Positions 1 to 9,970 of a DNA stretch of 64,000 nt are shown piece after piece. The position numbers were made by a program, and so were the translations under genes. This DNA is from Cyanobacterium sp. uoEpiScrs1 (GTDB lineage: Bacteria > Cyanobacteriota > Cyanobacteriia > Cyanobacteriales > Microcystaceae). Numbering within the stretch: the stretch's first letter is position 1; every line of letters starts with the position of its first letter. The notes under the pieces were generated by a model that had not been told where the DNA came from, ran no database searches, and was given only the letters and a program-made list of their open reading frames with translations. Where the stretch lies: positions 2,369,362-2,433,361 of the forward strand of contig NZ_OX373462.1 of NCBI RefSeq assembly GCF_947331815.1, read 5' to 3'.

Positions 1-1279
1 CATAATTAAAGTCCATTTCCACAGTACGAGTCCTTAATTCTGACCCAGGCATTTTGGCCTCAAACCTTAGATCAATACCTTCATTAGGTTGAATCCGCAG
101 ACTTAACACATTTGCATTGGTTTGATGCGCAACAGACTGGAAAATCAGCAGGGGAACTTCCTTAAACTGAATAGCAATTTCGGTGACCTTTTTAGGTAGA
201 CGTTTTCCTGTCCGTAGATAAAAAGGAACTCCTTTCCAACGCCAGTTATCAATCATTAGTTTCATAGCGACGTAGGTGGGAGTAGTAGAATTGGGGTTAA
301 CTCCTGGTTCTTCCCGATAGCCGGCAACAGATTTTCCCTTCATCCATCCCGCTTTATACTGTCCGCGGACTGCTGAGTTTTCCAGATTGTGAAGGTCTGC
401 GAGGTGTGTCGCTTGCAAGACTTTTACTTTTTCGTTACGAATACTATCAGCACTCAGGGCGTTGGGGGGTTCCATCGCCGTCAAACAAAATAGCTGCATT
501 AAGTGATTTTGCAGCATGTCTCGTAAGGCCCCCGAGGTTTCATAATAACCAGCTCGATCTTCAACCCCGACAGTTTCAGCCACAGTAATCTGAACGTTAT
601 CTACAAATTGACGGTTCCAAAGTGGTTCAAAAATGGCGTTAGCAAACCGGAAAACCAGCAAGTTCTGAACAGTTTCTTTGCCTAAATAATGGTCAATACG
701 ATAAACTTGTTCTTCTTTACAGACGTTCTGGACAATCCGATTTAAGACCTGGGCGGAACTTAAGTCTTTACCAAAAGGTTTTTCAATGACAATACGGTTT
801 TTGATAGGATCGCTCAGCATTCCCGTCGCTCCCAGTTGTTTAATGCCGGGAGGAAAGAAATTAGGAGAAACCGAGAGGTAAAAAACGCGGTTACCTCGTG
901 TTCCTCTTTTACCATCGAGTTCTTCTAGAAATGCCTTAAGTTTGAGATAGCTTTCTGACTCATCCATGTTGCCACGGCAATAGAACAACCCCTGAGCAAA
1001 ATCATCCCAAAGTTGTTCATTGCCGATGCCATCGGAGAATTCTTCGATTCCCTTACGCATCTGTTCCCGAAAAAAATCGTGACTCCAGTCGCGACGAGCA
1101 ACCCCTACGATAGTCAATCCTGGGGGAAGTCGTCGTTCTTGCTTCATTTTATAGACGGCGGGAACGAGTTTTCGTTGAGTAAGGTCGCCAGAAGCCCCAA
1201 AAATTACGAGTATTAGGGGTTCTGGGGTGCGTTCTTGGCGTAGTCCTACGCGGAAGGGGTTTTCTAGCAGCGTTACCAT
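1..1279 (-). CDS. zwf: Glucose-6-phosphate 1-dehydrogenase (3' end cut by window edge)
   Basis: Oxidises glucose 6-phosphate to 6-phosphogluconolactone with NADP+, the entry step of the oxidative pentose phosphate pathway and a main reductant source for dark metabolism and N2 fixation in cyanobacteria. Translating the minus strand from the ATG at 1279 gives 426 uninterrupted codons, running off the window before any stop; the full protein is usually about 509 residues. Visible motifs are the Rossmann GASGDLT (residues 28-34), EKPFGKD (166-172) and the active-site RIDHYLGKE (194-202). The start [15 protein letters not shown] is the usual cyanobacterial N-terminus. An AAGGAG lies about 15 nt upstream, rather far for a ribosome site. 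It lies downstream of fbp on the same strand, as in the cyanobacterial fbp-zwf-opcA arrangement, but a terminator hairpin and 760 bases separate them. Identity is certain; what follows the edge is unseen. Confidence 0.96.
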   Translation of the reverse strand, partial: MVTLLENPFRVGLRQERTPEPLILVIFGASGDLTQRKLVPAVYKMKQERRLPPGLTIVGVARRDWSHDFFREQMRKGIEEFSDGIGNEQLWDDFAQGLFYCRGNMDESESYLKLKAFLEELDGKRGTRGNRVFYLSVSPNFFPPGIKQLGATGMLSDPIKNRIVIEKPFGKDLSSAQVLNRIVQNVCKEEQVYRIDHYLGKETVQNLLVFRFANAIFEPLWNRQFVDNVQITVAETVGVEDRAGYYETSGALRDMLQNHLMQLFCLTAMEPPNALSADSIRNEKVKVLQATHLADLHNLENSAVRGQYKAGWMKGKSVAGYREEPGVNPNSTTPTYVAMKLMIDNWRWKGVPFYLRTGKRLPKKVTEIAIQFKEVPLLIFQSVAHQTNANVLSLRIQPNEGIDLRFEAKMPGSELRTRTVEMDFNY

Positions 1280-2039
1280 AGAGTTTTCAAAATGCTCCTT
1301 CGTTAGTCTCCAGTGTACCGAGAACTTCTTTAATTTTAGGAAACTTATCATAGAAAATTAAGCTTTGGTAATCATATCTGTACTCAGATATCTTGGAAAG
1401 AGTAGAAGAAGACAGAAAAAACGCGAACAAAGCGACCTTTGAATTATTTTAGTTTTTATCTATTTAATTGTGACAACAACAACATTGTGACAGCTAAAAG
1501 CTGAAAATATTATTTTATAAAGGTTTGTAAGATAAAAATCATGAGAACTTCTCTTATAAAGAAGGGGATAAATATATGCTAAGAAATTTTAATTTTAATT
1601 ATGCTAGTAATGTGGTTAATTATGTAAGGGTAATCTCAGATTCCAAATCTTGTTAGAGTTGACAAGAGAGTAGACAATATTTTTGTAAGCTTATACAAAA
1701 AATGTATCAAAAATTTAGTTAAATTAATCAAAGTTTACCAAGCAAAATAATTGATTGAAAATTTAAATTTTATTGTAATTGTAAATGCGAGTTTTTTGTC
1801 TCTACCTATTCGATTCTCTAAAAAACTAGGACTAAATATAAGTGAACATAGTAAAAAATATTTTTTAAAATTTATCTTCATTAAAAAAATTGTTACAAAG
1901 CCTGTATTTCTAATACTCGGTAAGCCCTAAAATTTTTAGGTAAAAATCACAGCCCCTAAGTTTCTATGGAAACTTAGGGGCTGTGATTGTCATGTTTATC
2001 GTTTATGGAATCAATATACTCACGTAATATCTTTACCGT
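1280..2039. other. Gene-free stretch between fbp and zwf
   Basis: No conserved gene is visible here. It contains the zwf 5' region and the fbp terminator. On the plus strand, a 26-codon frame from an ATG at 1576 to a TAG at 1656 begins MLRNFNFNYASNVV and has a good upstream AAGGGG (8-nt spacing); I do not recognise the peptide. An imperfect ATTTTTGTA/TACAAAAAAT hairpin follows near 1678-1702. This could be a tiny gene, a gene remnant or chance. Confidence 0.4.
1945..1988 (-). terminator. Terminator hairpin after fbp
   Basis: A perfect 20-bp stem (1945-1964 with 1969-1988) with a 4-base loop lies about 50 nt past the fbp stop, followed by a short T-rich run in the minus direction. It should end fbp transcripts before zwf. 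Confidence 0.8.
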
Positions 2040-3083
2040 CTAACTTTCTCGATGTTTGCGATCTTCAATAAATGACTCAACGAGTTTAACATCATCTTTA
2101 GAACCGATCACTAATGGAGTTCTTGCATGTAGTTTATCAGGAACAATATCCAATATTCTTCTGGTACCGTCACTAGCCTTCCCTCCTGCTTGTTCAACCA
2201 AAAAAGCAAGGGGCGCAGTTTCATAAAGCAATCGTAATTTTCCTTCAGGTTTTTTTATTGTTCCTGGATAAAGAAATACTCCTCCTTGCATTAAAATTCG
2301 ATGCATGTCTCCGACTAAGGCACCACTATAACGAGCAGTATACCCCTCATGGCGGTGAACATAACGAGTATAGTCTCGGATAGCTTCATCCCACTGCCAA
2401 AAATTCCCTTCATTGTTACTGTAAACTGGTCCATGATCGGGAATCTTAATATTTTCTTGAGCTAGGATAAATTCTCCTAAACTAGGATCAAGAAGAAAAG
2501 AGTGGACACCATGACCAATAGAGTAAACTAACATAGTCGAAGGACCGTAAAGAATATATCCGGCCGCTAGTTGTCCTTTGCCATCTTGTAATAAGTCTGC
2601 ACCCTTATCATCTTCATCTATTGCCTGTTGTTGGCGAATGGCAAAAATCGATCCCACGTTCAAATTAATATCTACATTGGAGGAACCATCGATGGGATCA
2701 TAAAGAAGAGTATAACGTCCAATAGGGCAGTTTTCTGGAATATAATAAGGGTCATCCATCTCTTCAGAAGCGAGACGACAAACTAGTCCACTTTGCTTGA
2801 ATACAGAGATAAATACATCATTAGCGTAGACATCCATCTTTTTGACGGATTCTCCCTGAACATTAGTTTCTCCAGTGAATCCCAAAACATCAGCCATTAG
2901 ACCTGCACGGCTAAGGCGACGGGCGATCAGTTTCCCAGCCAAGGCGATGCGGGACATTATAGCACTAAGATCCTGAGCTTCTGGGGAAAAGCTTTGGAGC
3001 TGTTGGAGAATGTGGCGAGAAAGAGTAGTACAGTCGCGATCAAGGCTGCCGTCTGGAACAACTACGGGCTGGAAGCTAGTCAT
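2040..3083 (-). CDS. fbp: Fructose-1,6-bisphosphatase class I
   Basis: Hydrolyses fructose 1,6-bisphosphate to fructose 6-phosphate in gluconeogenesis, feeding hexose back to zwf and the oxidative pentose phosphate cycle. At 347 residues it is of normal class I length. The metal-binding signature [10 protein letters not shown] starts at residue 129, SEEMD (106-110) supplies acidic metal ligands, and the C-terminal GGVFLYPG plus substrate-binding GKLRLLYE region is intact. Start ATG at 3083 ([18 protein letters not shown]) is the first Met and fits family N-termini. It lies upstream of zwf on the same strand, preserving the cyanobacterial pairing, but is separated from it by a terminator and a long spacer. 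In a symbiont without the Calvin cycle the enzyme would serve gluconeogenesis or pentose recycling only; that part is inference. Confidence 0.97.
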   Translation of the reverse strand: MTSFQPVVVPDGSLDRDCTTLSRHILQQLQSFSPEAQDLSAIMSRIALAGKLIARRLSRAGLMADVLGFTGETNVQGESVKKMDVYANDVFISVFKQSGLVCRLASEEMDDPYYIPENCPIGRYTLLYDPIDGSSNVDINLNVGSIFAIRQQQAIDEDDKGADLLQDGKGQLAAGYILYGPSTMLVYSIGHGVHSFLLDPSLGEFILAQENIKIPDHGPVYSNNEGNFWQWDEAIRDYTRYVHRHEGYTARYSGALVGDMHRILMQGGVFLYPGTIKKPEGKLRLLYETAPLAFLVEQAGGKASDGTRRILDIVPDKLHARTPLVIGSKDDVKLVESFIEDRKHRES

Positions 3084-3699
3084 AATGAAGTCATCCGGTC
3101 AAAAGTTAAGAAGTCAGAAAGTTTGACTTCATCTATATTGCTTGTCATCGATCTTAATCAATGATCTCTACTTTGCCCAATAACTTTAGATTAGCTTCAG
3201 GTTATATAGAAATAATTAATCAAACTAATAATAAATACAAGAATAAATACTAATTTTAGTAGTCTATAAAAATGCAACACAAACTTTTATGATGATTAAA
3301 TCAATTTCTTAGAAGTTCTTATTCAGTTAACCTTATAGGGGCAAACGAATAAGAACAGTGCAATATAGTAACTTAAGATATTTCAATCCACTATCTAATT
3401 AGTAAACAAATCTATTATAAATAGAATGCCGTAGGAAATACGTATATACCTTCTATTCTCTAATAATTAAACCTCTAAAATTATAAAATTTTTAGTTATA
3501 GATCTTACAGAGAGTACTAAGTTTTGACTATTGTATCTTACGAGAATAATAATTTATATCTAGTGTTGAAGGTAAGACAAAAATAAAAATTATGATCTAA
3601 AGCTCTAGTTACTAATTAAAATTTTAAGCTTGATTGATAAAATTTTTGCCATAGACTTATTGGTAATAGAATAAATATTACCAATAAGTCTATTTAAAT
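3084..3699. other. Gene-free AT-rich stretch
   Basis: Holds the fbp upstream region and the hairpin after the YjbQ-family gene. I see no coding sequence, RNA gene or repeat otherwise. Confidence 0.6.
3654..3690 (-). terminator. Hairpin after YjbQ-family gene
   Basis: A 14-bp perfect inverted repeat, GACTTATTGGTAAT (3654-3667) with its complement at 3677-3690, starts 10 nt past the stop. It is AT-rich and lacks a long T-tract, so it is a probable rather than certain terminator. Confidence 0.6.
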
Positions 3700-4116
3700 T
3701 TAAACTCCACTTATATGAACAATGATATCTCGCCTGTGACCACTTGCACGATGTTCCCAAACATAGATTCCTTGCCAAATCCCTAATGCTAATCTACTTT
3801 GATTAATTGGAATCTGTTCTGAGGTTTTTGTTAACACTGATCGAATATGTGCAGGCATATCGTCAGCTCCTTCGGTGTCATGAATATATTGCGTTGATTC
3901 AGGAACTAAGTTGGCAAAAAAATTAGATAAATCTACTAAAACATCGGGATCAGCATTCTCTTGAATTACCAATGATGCTGATGTATGACATATAAAAATA
4001 GTACATAATCCTGTCCTGATTTTAGACTCAGAAACCACTTCTTCTACCGCACGAGTAATACGATTAAATCCTTTTCCTGTGGTCAAAATAGATATTTTTT
4101 TTTGATGGTGATTCAT
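3700..4116 (-). CDS. YjbQ/UPF0047 family protein
   Basis: A 138-residue member of the YjbQ (UPF0047) family of small trimeric enzymes, annotated in many genomes as a secondary thiamine-phosphate synthase because some members give weak thiamine-phosphate synthase activity; the physiological role is not settled. Family landmarks are present: HTSASLVIQENADPDV in the first half, EGADDMPAHIRS in the middle, and the C-terminal LGIWQGIYVWEHR...HRRDI block that carries conserved acidic and basic residues. The length matches the family. Start ATG at 4116 (MNHHQKKISILTTGKG) is the only sensible Met. It lies 122 nt downstream of prs on the same strand, but a double hairpin lies between them, so read-through is probably limited. 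Confidence 0.88.
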   Translation of the reverse strand: MNHHQKKISILTTGKGFNRITRAVEEVVSESKIRTGLCTIFICHTSASLVIQENADPDVLVDLSNFFANLVPESTQYIHDTEGADDMPAHIRSVLTKTSEQIPINQSRLALGIWQGIYVWEHRASGHRRDIIVHISGV

Positions 4117-4146
4117 AAATTAGTAACCAGTAATCAATAGTCAATA

Positions 4147-4213
4147 ATTAGCAATTGGTAGTCAATTACCAATTGCTAATTAAAGTAATTGGTAATTGAC
4201 TACCAATTACTTT
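4147..4213. repeat. Tandem hairpins sharing a core repeat, prs terminator region
   Basis: Two perfect 13-14 bp hairpins lie side by side: 4147-4160/4167-4180 and 4182-4194/4201-4213. Both contain AATTGGTA/TACCAATT. In addition, the loop side of the first (4152-4173) is the reverse complement of 4187-4208, so a third structure joining the two is possible and excludes the others. It starts about 25 nt past the prs stop and presumably ends prs transcripts. Confidence 0.75.
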
Positions 4214-4238
4214 AAAGCAATAAAGAATGACTAGATAA

Positions 4239-5252
4239 TTAGCGGAACATACTACTAACGGAAGTATCTTCATGGATGCGCCAGATAGCCTCACCGATTA
4301 AGTTAGCAACAGAAAGAACTGTTAATTGTTGAAAGCGATGTTCTTTTGGAATACTAATTGTATTAGTTACAATAACTTCTTCCAACATCCCACTCGATAG
4401 TCTAGAAATGGCTGGTTCAGAAAGGACAGCATGAGTGGCACAGGCATACACTTGTCTTGCACCTTCTTTGCGCAAGAGTCTAGCTCCTTCTAAGATAGTG
4501 CCGGCGGTGTCAATCATATCGTCAACTAGGACAGCAGTTTTTCCCTTAACATCCCCAATCAAATTCAAAACTTCAGCTACATTATGCGCTTGACGACGTT
4601 TATCAATAATTGCTAAGGGAGCCCCATGAAGCTTTTTAGCAAATGCTCTTGCCCTAGCTACGCCACCCACGTCAGGGGAGACAACTACTAAGTCGGAAAG
4701 CTGTTTACTTGCTAAATAATTAACAATCACAGGAGATCCATAAACGTGATCAAAGGGAATATCAAAATAGCCTTGGATTTGAGCCGAATGTAAGTCCATG
4801 GCTAATACCCTTTGGGCCCCAGCCTCGGTGAATAAATTAGCTACGAGTTTAGCCGTAATTGACTCACGTCCAGCAGTTTTGCGATCAGCCCGTCCATAAG
4901 CATAATAAGGAATGACAGCAGTAATTTGCCGTGCCGATGCTCTACGACAAGCATCAATCATAATCAGCAATTCCATAAAGTGATCATTCACTGGATGAGA
5001 ACAGGGTTGAATTAGATAAACATCACATCCTCGAATAGATTCCTGAATTTGAACATACAGTTCCCCGTCAGCAAATTTTTTGCGAATCATAGGTCCAATG
5101 TTCATCCCCAAATAACAGGCAACCTCTTGGGCAAGGGGAATATTAGCAGACCCTGAAAAAAGACTTAGACGATTATTTTCCGACAGTGTCGGCGCTGTCA
5201 GATCTAAAGTTAATATGGGAGTGTGACTCACAGCAGACTTTTTTCCCCTCAA
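4239..5252 (-). CDS. prs: Ribose-phosphate pyrophosphokinase (PRPP synthase)
   Basis: Makes 5-phosphoribosyl 1-diphosphate from ribose 5-phosphate and ATP, supplying nucleotides, histidine (hisG is also in this window), tryptophan and NAD. The protein is 337 residues, slightly longer than the usual ~315 because of an N-terminal extension of about 25 residues typical of cyanobacteria. Motifs: the ATP flexible loop RADRKTAGRE (121-130), MDLHSAQIQGYF (152-163), SPDVGGVARARAFA (192-205) and the PRPP-binding loop DDMIDTAGT (244-252). All catalytic regions are intact. Start ATG at 5252 is the first Met; a later in-frame Met would remove conserved sequence. It is transcribed divergently from bioD across a 261-base spacer. 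Confidence 0.97.
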   Translation of the reverse strand: MRGKKSAVSHTPILTLDLTAPTLSENNRLSLFSGSANIPLAQEVACYLGMNIGPMIRKKFADGELYVQIQESIRGCDVYLIQPCSHPVNDHFMELLIMIDACRRASARQITAVIPYYAYGRADRKTAGRESITAKLVANLFTEAGAQRVLAMDLHSAQIQGYFDIPFDHVYGSPVIVNYLASKQLSDLVVVSPDVGGVARARAFAKKLHGAPLAIIDKRRQAHNVAEVLNLIGDVKGKTAVLVDDMIDTAGTILEGARLLRKEGARQVYACATHAVLSEPAISRLSSGMLEEVIVTNTISIPKEHRFQQLTVLSVANLIGEAIWRIHEDTSVSSMFR

Positions 5253-5513
5253 ATCAAATTATAGCAAATCCATCATCTCAGATTTTTTGATTGCCTGAGT
5301 GAGTTTTCTTTTTTACGATGTTCATATCGAACACCTTTTTATTCTAGATTAAGCATGTAAACACAACTTTTACACTTGGAAATATTTAGATAATCTTCCC
5401 AAGAAGTTAGCAGACAAATGGGACAATCAGAGATAATTACTCTCGTCGTTCCCTAAACTTAAACGAAACTAAATAATTACAGAAAAATTTTAAGAGCTGT
5501 TTTGATTGATAAA

Positions 5514-6197
5514 ATGACAACATTGTTAATTGCAGGAACAGACACAGAGGTCGGAAAGACTGTTGTGACAGCTGCCTTAGCGGCTTATTGGTGTAAGTAT
5601 CATTCCCATCAACCCTTAGGTTTAATGAAACTTTTACAAACTGGAGAAGGAGACTTCCAATATTATCAACGATTGTTTGCTGATTTTAGTTTTATACAAG
5701 TAGTTAACCCCTTATCTTTTAAAACCCCTTTGGCTCCACCCGTCGCAGCCCAACAAGAAGGAAGATCTATACCTTTGCAAAAAGTTTGGCAAGATTTAGT
5801 TTCTTTAAAACAAACATCTGATTTCATTTTAGTCGAAGGATTGGGGGGATTGGGATCTCCAGTGACTTGGGAGTTAACGGTAGCTGATTTAGCGAGAGAA
5901 TGGCGATTATGGACAGTTTTAGTCGTTCCAATCAAGTTAGGATCAATCACTCAAACGATAGCTAATGTAGCTCTAGCTCGTCAAAGCCATGTTAAACTCA
6001 AAGGCGTTATTTTAAGTTGTTCTAAGTATGTTTCCGAACAAGAATTAACCGATTGGGTTCCTATAGATTTAATCCAACGGTTAACGGGAGTTCGAGTCTT
6101 AGGAATTTTACCCTACCTACCAGATATAAATGATATAGATAGATTGGCTCAAGTTTCTTCTAACTTGGATTTAGAGTTTCTATTTGATAACTTTTAA
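5514..6197 (+). CDS. bioD: ATP-dependent dethiobiotin synthetase
   Basis: Closes the ureido ring of dethiobiotin from 7,8-diaminononanoate, CO2 and ATP, the penultimate step of biotin synthesis. The P-loop GTDTEVGKT (residues 8-16), the [12 protein letters not shown] metal/substrate loop and the [12 protein letters not shown] segment are the family hallmarks. I place the start at the ATG at 5514 ([14 protein letters not shown], 227 residues), because the alternative TTG four codons upstream adds nothing conserved. The gene ends 11 nt before argS, so the two are probably co-transcribed. Biotin is needed for acetyl-CoA carboxylase; a retained BioD suggests that the pathway, or its late part, still runs here, but bioA, bioB and bioF are not in view. 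Confidence 0.93.
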   Translation: MTTLLIAGTDTEVGKTVVTAALAAYWCKYHSHQPLGLMKLLQTGEGDFQYYQRLFADFSFIQVVNPLSFKTPLAPPVAAQQEGRSIPLQKVWQDLVSLKQTSDFILVEGLGGLGSPVTWELTVADLAREWRLWTVLVVPIKLGSITQTIANVALARQSHVKLKGVILSCSKYVSEQELTDWVPIDLIQRLTGVRVLGILPYLPDINDIDRLAQVSSNLDLEFLFDNF

Positions 6198-6208
6198 CTA
6201 TACAAAAT

Positions 6209-7966
6209 ATGGCTTCTATCAAGAAACAATTAACTCAATATTTTTGTCAAGCATTGGTTGATGCTTTCGGAGTCAATTTTGTTGAAATTGATCCGTTAGT
6301 GAGTCTTGCAAGTAATCCCAAATTTGGAGATTATCAATCGAATATAGCCCTAGTCTTAGCTAAGAAATTAGGAAAAAACCCAAGAGATATTGCAAAAAAA
6401 ATTATTGAAAACTTAGCCTTAGAAGAATTAGGAGACCCACCCACTATTGCAGGACCAGGATTCATTAATATTAGGCTGAAAATAACTTATTTAGAAAGTC
6501 AACTTAAGGCAAGTAGATCTAATCCTAATTTAGATATAGGAAAAACTGACTATTCTCAAAAAATAATTGTTGATTTTTCTAGTCCTAATATCGCTAAAGA
6601 AATGCACGTTGGACACTTACGATCTACTATTATCGGTGATTGTATTGCCCGGATTTTAGAATTTCGAGGACATCAAGTTCTACGACTCAATCATGTGGGA
6701 GATTGGGGGACACAATTTGGGATGTTAATTGCTTATTTAGGTGAAGTTTACCCTGATGCTTTAACCACAGCAGATGCCTTAGACATTGAAGATTTAGTAA
6801 CATTTTATAAGCAGGCTAAACATCGCTTTGATAAGGATGAAGACTTCAAACAAAATGCTCGAAATAAAGTAGTTAAATTGCAGGCAGGGGACGAAAAAAC
6901 ATGTCGTGCTTGGCAACTATTATGTGATCAGTCCCGTCGTGAGTTTCAGAGTATTTATGATCGTTTAGATATCAGATTGACCGAACGAGGTGAATCTTTT
7001 TATAATCCTTTTTTAGAGGATATCGTTAAAGAATTAGATAGAAAAGAATTACTTAAAGAAGATGCAGGAGCACAATGTGTTTTTTTGGACGGGTTCATTA
7101 ATAAAATGGGAGATCCTTTCCCCTTGATTGTACAGAAATCTGATGGGGGTTATAACTATGCGACTAGTGATTTAGCTGCTTTAAAATACCGCATTGAAGA
7201 GGATCAAGCTGAACGGATTATTTATGTCACCGATACTGGACAAGCTAATCATTTTGCTCAAGTTTTCCAGGTGGCTAGGAAAGCTGATATAGTACCTGAA
7301 CAGTCGGAGGTTATTCATGTCCCATTCGGTTTAGTTAAAGGAGAAGATGGGAAAAAATTAAAAACTCGTTCAGGGACAACAATTAAGTTACGAGACTTAT
7401 TAGATAAAGCTGTTGGTTATGCACGTCAAGATCTTAGTGAAAGACTAGAAAAAGAACAAAGAAAAGAATCTAGAGAGTTCATTGATAACGTTTCTAAAGT
7501 AGTAGGAATTAGTGCCGTTAAGTATGCAGATTTAAGTCAAAATAGAATTAGTGATTATATCTTTAGTTATAAGAAAATGTTGTCATTGCAAGGGAATACA
7601 GCTCCTTATATGCTCTATGCCTATGCAAGGATACAAAGTATTAGTCGAGAGGGAAAAGTCGATTTACAAAAGCTAGGCGAAGATACTAAAATTATTCTCA
7701 AAGAAGATACTGAAATTGATTTAGGAAAATACTTATTACAAGTGAATGACGTAATAGAAGAAGTTGAAAGAACATTGCTTCCTAACCGTTTGTGTGACTA
7801 TTTGTATGAACTGAGTAAAAAATTCAACCGATTTTATGAAAATTGTCCAATTTTAAAATCAGAAGAACTTTTGAGGACTTCTCGTTTATTGTTATGTGAT
7901 TTAACAGCAAGAACTCTAAAACTAGGTCTGTCTTTATTAGGTATTTCTGTTTTAGAAAGGATGTAG
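6209..7966 (+). CDS. argS: Arginyl-tRNA synthetase
   Basis: Class I aminoacyl-tRNA synthetase that charges tRNA-Arg. The 585-residue protein shows the N-terminal Arg-specific additional domain ([10 protein letters not shown], residues 39-48), the ATP-binding HVGH signature (133-136), [14 protein letters not shown], the KMSKS-equivalent loop GKKLKTRSG, and an alpha-helical anticodon-binding domain at the C-terminus ([13 protein letters not shown] onwards). Length is normal and no lesion is seen. ATG at 6209 is 11 nt after the bioD stop, indicating a bioD-argS transcript. No convincing terminator hairpin follows. Confidence 0.97.
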   Translation: MASIKKQLTQYFCQALVDAFGVNFVEIDPLVSLASNPKFGDYQSNIALVLAKKLGKNPRDIAKKIIENLALEELGDPPTIAGPGFINIRLKITYLESQLKASRSNPNLDIGKTDYSQKIIVDFSSPNIAKEMHVGHLRSTIIGDCIARILEFRGHQVLRLNHVGDWGTQFGMLIAYLGEVYPDALTTADALDIEDLVTFYKQAKHRFDKDEDFKQNARNKVVKLQAGDEKTCRAWQLLCDQSRREFQSIYDRLDIRLTERGESFYNPFLEDIVKELDRKELLKEDAGAQCVFLDGFINKMGDPFPLIVQKSDGGYNYATSDLAALKYRIEEDQAERIIYVTDTGQANHFAQVFQVARKADIVPEQSEVIHVPFGLVKGEDGKKLKTRSGTTIKLRDLLDKAVGYARQDLSERLEKEQRKESREFIDNVSKVVGISAVKYADLSQNRISDYIFSYKKMLSLQGNTAPYMLYAYARIQSISREGKVDLQKLGEDTKIILKEDTEIDLGKYLLQVNDVIEEVERTLLPNRLCDYLYELSKKFNRFYENCPILKSEELLRTSRLLLCDLTARTLKLGLSLLGISVLERM

Positions 7967-8841
7967 TTATACTTTTATATTTTCTAGACTAGTTATCAAA
8001 ACGATATAATAATATCCAGGGCTATAACTACTACTTAAAAAGTTAAGATTACCAAATAAAAAATTTAAAAATAATTGGCTTATAACTTAATCATGTTTAG
8101 TTTAGACAAGATGTAGTTTATGTTAAAGAATAATGGTATTTGTTTACAGATCATTTTGAGTGAAATCAATATTTATAACAATAAATGACGAGCTTTTCAT
8201 AAAAATAAGCTACAAAAAAAACGATTAAGTATACATTTAATTTCTACTTTATGACTTATTAATCATAACAAAGTTTGAATAACTTCATGTTAAAAAATGA
8301 TGATGGTATTGTACATCAAAAAAATATTTATATAAAAATTGCTATTCTAAAACTGGGTCTTGACTGATTAACTGGCAGAGTTAAAGACAAAATTTTTGAT
8401 TTTGACATCAGTTATTAACTCAATATTATTGTATTCATTGCTTCTAGAAGAAAATATTGGTTATTTAAGATCAACAATTTTATTTAGTTAATAAATTTCT
8501 ATCAAAGACTATAGTTGATTTGTTAATTGTCGCTATATTTAAATATGTATTACTTTAATTACAAAAGGATATTGTCTCAAGTCTTTAATGATAATTTATA
8601 CCAACATATAATTTGTTTTTTTAAGCAATATTATTTACTTATAATCTTTGCTTAATCTAGTCCTGTTTAAATAAAACTCTCTAGTGATTAAGTGCTTAAA
8701 TATTTAGACATAGATAAATTCGGATAGTAAATATATTTAGTTTATCAATAATAGTTAGGCCAAGTAAACAAAGTGCGCCTAGGTGATTCTTGTGAGGTTT
8801 TAAAAACATCAATCACAATAAATTATAATTAGTTTTAAAGT
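7967..8841. other. Gene-free AT-rich stretch after argS
   Basis: About 875 very AT-rich bases between two convergent genes. I find no long reading frame, strong hairpin, tRNA or repeat. It probably represents fully eroded gene space. Confidence 0.55.
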
Positions 8842-9501
8842 TTACCTGGCTAATTCTTGATAAACAGCGGCTTTAAGTTTGGAGTATAATTGAGATGAGT
8901 CTGAATGAGGTATAAACTGGTGAATTGAACGCTTGGACTTTATGTTTAATTGAACAAGTTCATCAACTTGCAGTTTATTCTCTAAGGTCCCATCATTGAA
9001 ATCAATATTTGGAGGGGATAATTCCGTTTTTTGAGAAAATTGAGTCAACTTATGCATTGCTAAAGAGTTTGATTTTTTTAAAAGTTTATGTTGAATATCT
9101 TTTTTATCTGATTGATTAACTTTCTTAGTTTCTTGAAATTTTGTAATTAAAGATTGAGACTCAACTTTGGCAACATTTTCTCTATTGAGGAAAACACCGC
9201 GACAGATCAACCGTTCAAATTCGTGGGGAAAGTGGAAGGTCGGCTGTCCTCGTCGTTTCCATAAACGAAGAATATGGTCAACAGAGACGGCTTTGTAACG
9301 TCCTTGATACAAGGCTTCGATAATCGCTAAGCGAATCCAGTATCTTGAACAAGAGGCCAACCAATAGTCAATATATTCAACTGGAGAACGTTCTTGCAAG
9401 TCAAATCCGTAACAGTCGAGTAATACTGCCATTTGGGTTATGGTTTTTTTGTTAAACTGTATCACTGATTTTACGGGGTCTATTGGACAAATAACTTCCA
9501 A
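8842..9501 (-). CDS. Conserved cyanobacterial hypothetical protein
   Basis: A 219-residue protein whose function I do not recognise. The N-terminal half (to about residue 110) looks like a folded, conserved domain rich in aromatics and basic residues, including DYWLASCSRYWIRLAIIEAL, YQGRYKAVSVDHILRLWKRRG and FHFPHEFERLICRGVF. The second half is lysine/serine-rich and of low complexity, probably disordered, ending in a short helical tail LYSKLKAAVYQELAR. No signal peptide or membrane segment is visible. The repeated W/Y/R pattern and the VDHILRLWKRRG segment would suit nucleic-acid binding, but that is only a guess. Start ATG at 9501 fits the frame. It stands alone, convergent to argS. Confidence 0.75.
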   Translation of the reverse strand: MEVICPIDPVKSVIQFNKKTITQMAVLLDCYGFDLQERSPVEYIDYWLASCSRYWIRLAIIEALYQGRYKAVSVDHILRLWKRRGQPTFHFPHEFERLICRGVFLNRENVAKVESQSLITKFQETKKVNQSDKKDIQHKLLKKSNSLAMHKLTQFSQKTELSPPNIDFNDGTLENKLQVDELVQLNIKSKRSIHQFIPHSDSSQLYSKLKAAVYQELAR

Positions 9502-9970
9502 AGAATATTACCTTTTGAAGTTAATTAAGTTAATTGTAGTTTTATTCTAGAGCATTTAAACTAGAATTCGGACTTCTTATTTTTTAAAATGTTCGGTGAT
9601 TCATTAATTAAGTAACTTCGAGTCAGTTCAAGAACATAAGTAGGATGGACGATCTATCGTCTAATAAGGGAATCTTCATTATGTATTTTAGGAAGTTAAA
9701 AGATTATTCTTTTTCTTATACTTAATATTTTATCCTTAGGCTATAAACAGATAACATCGCTCGGTGTTACAAAATAACAGTTTTGGACGATCTACGTGAA
9801 ATAGTATTTCAATGAAGTAAATGGAATTGATTTTTTCAAAAAAATATATTTTTTAGGTTATTTGCATGTATATGTATACAATATCAGCTATATTGTAGGA
9901 ATAACTAAAATTTTTGTGTAACAAGAGATAAATAGATAAAAACAAAATATTATTTTAGGTAAATAAAGAA
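9502..9970. other. Divergent intergenic region upstream of cbiA
   Basis: About 470 bases between two divergently transcribed genes, so it should hold promoters for both. I see no coding sequence or strong hairpin. Confidence 0.5.

Noticed and set aside
1..1279. Suspicion that zwf is broken, since short plus-strand frames overlap it
   Set aside because: Manual translation of the minus strand from 1279 gives 426 codons without a stop and with all motifs in register; it is simply cut by the window edge.
5666..5950. 94-codon minus-strand frame inside bioD
   Set aside because: Antisense shadow of a well-identified gene.
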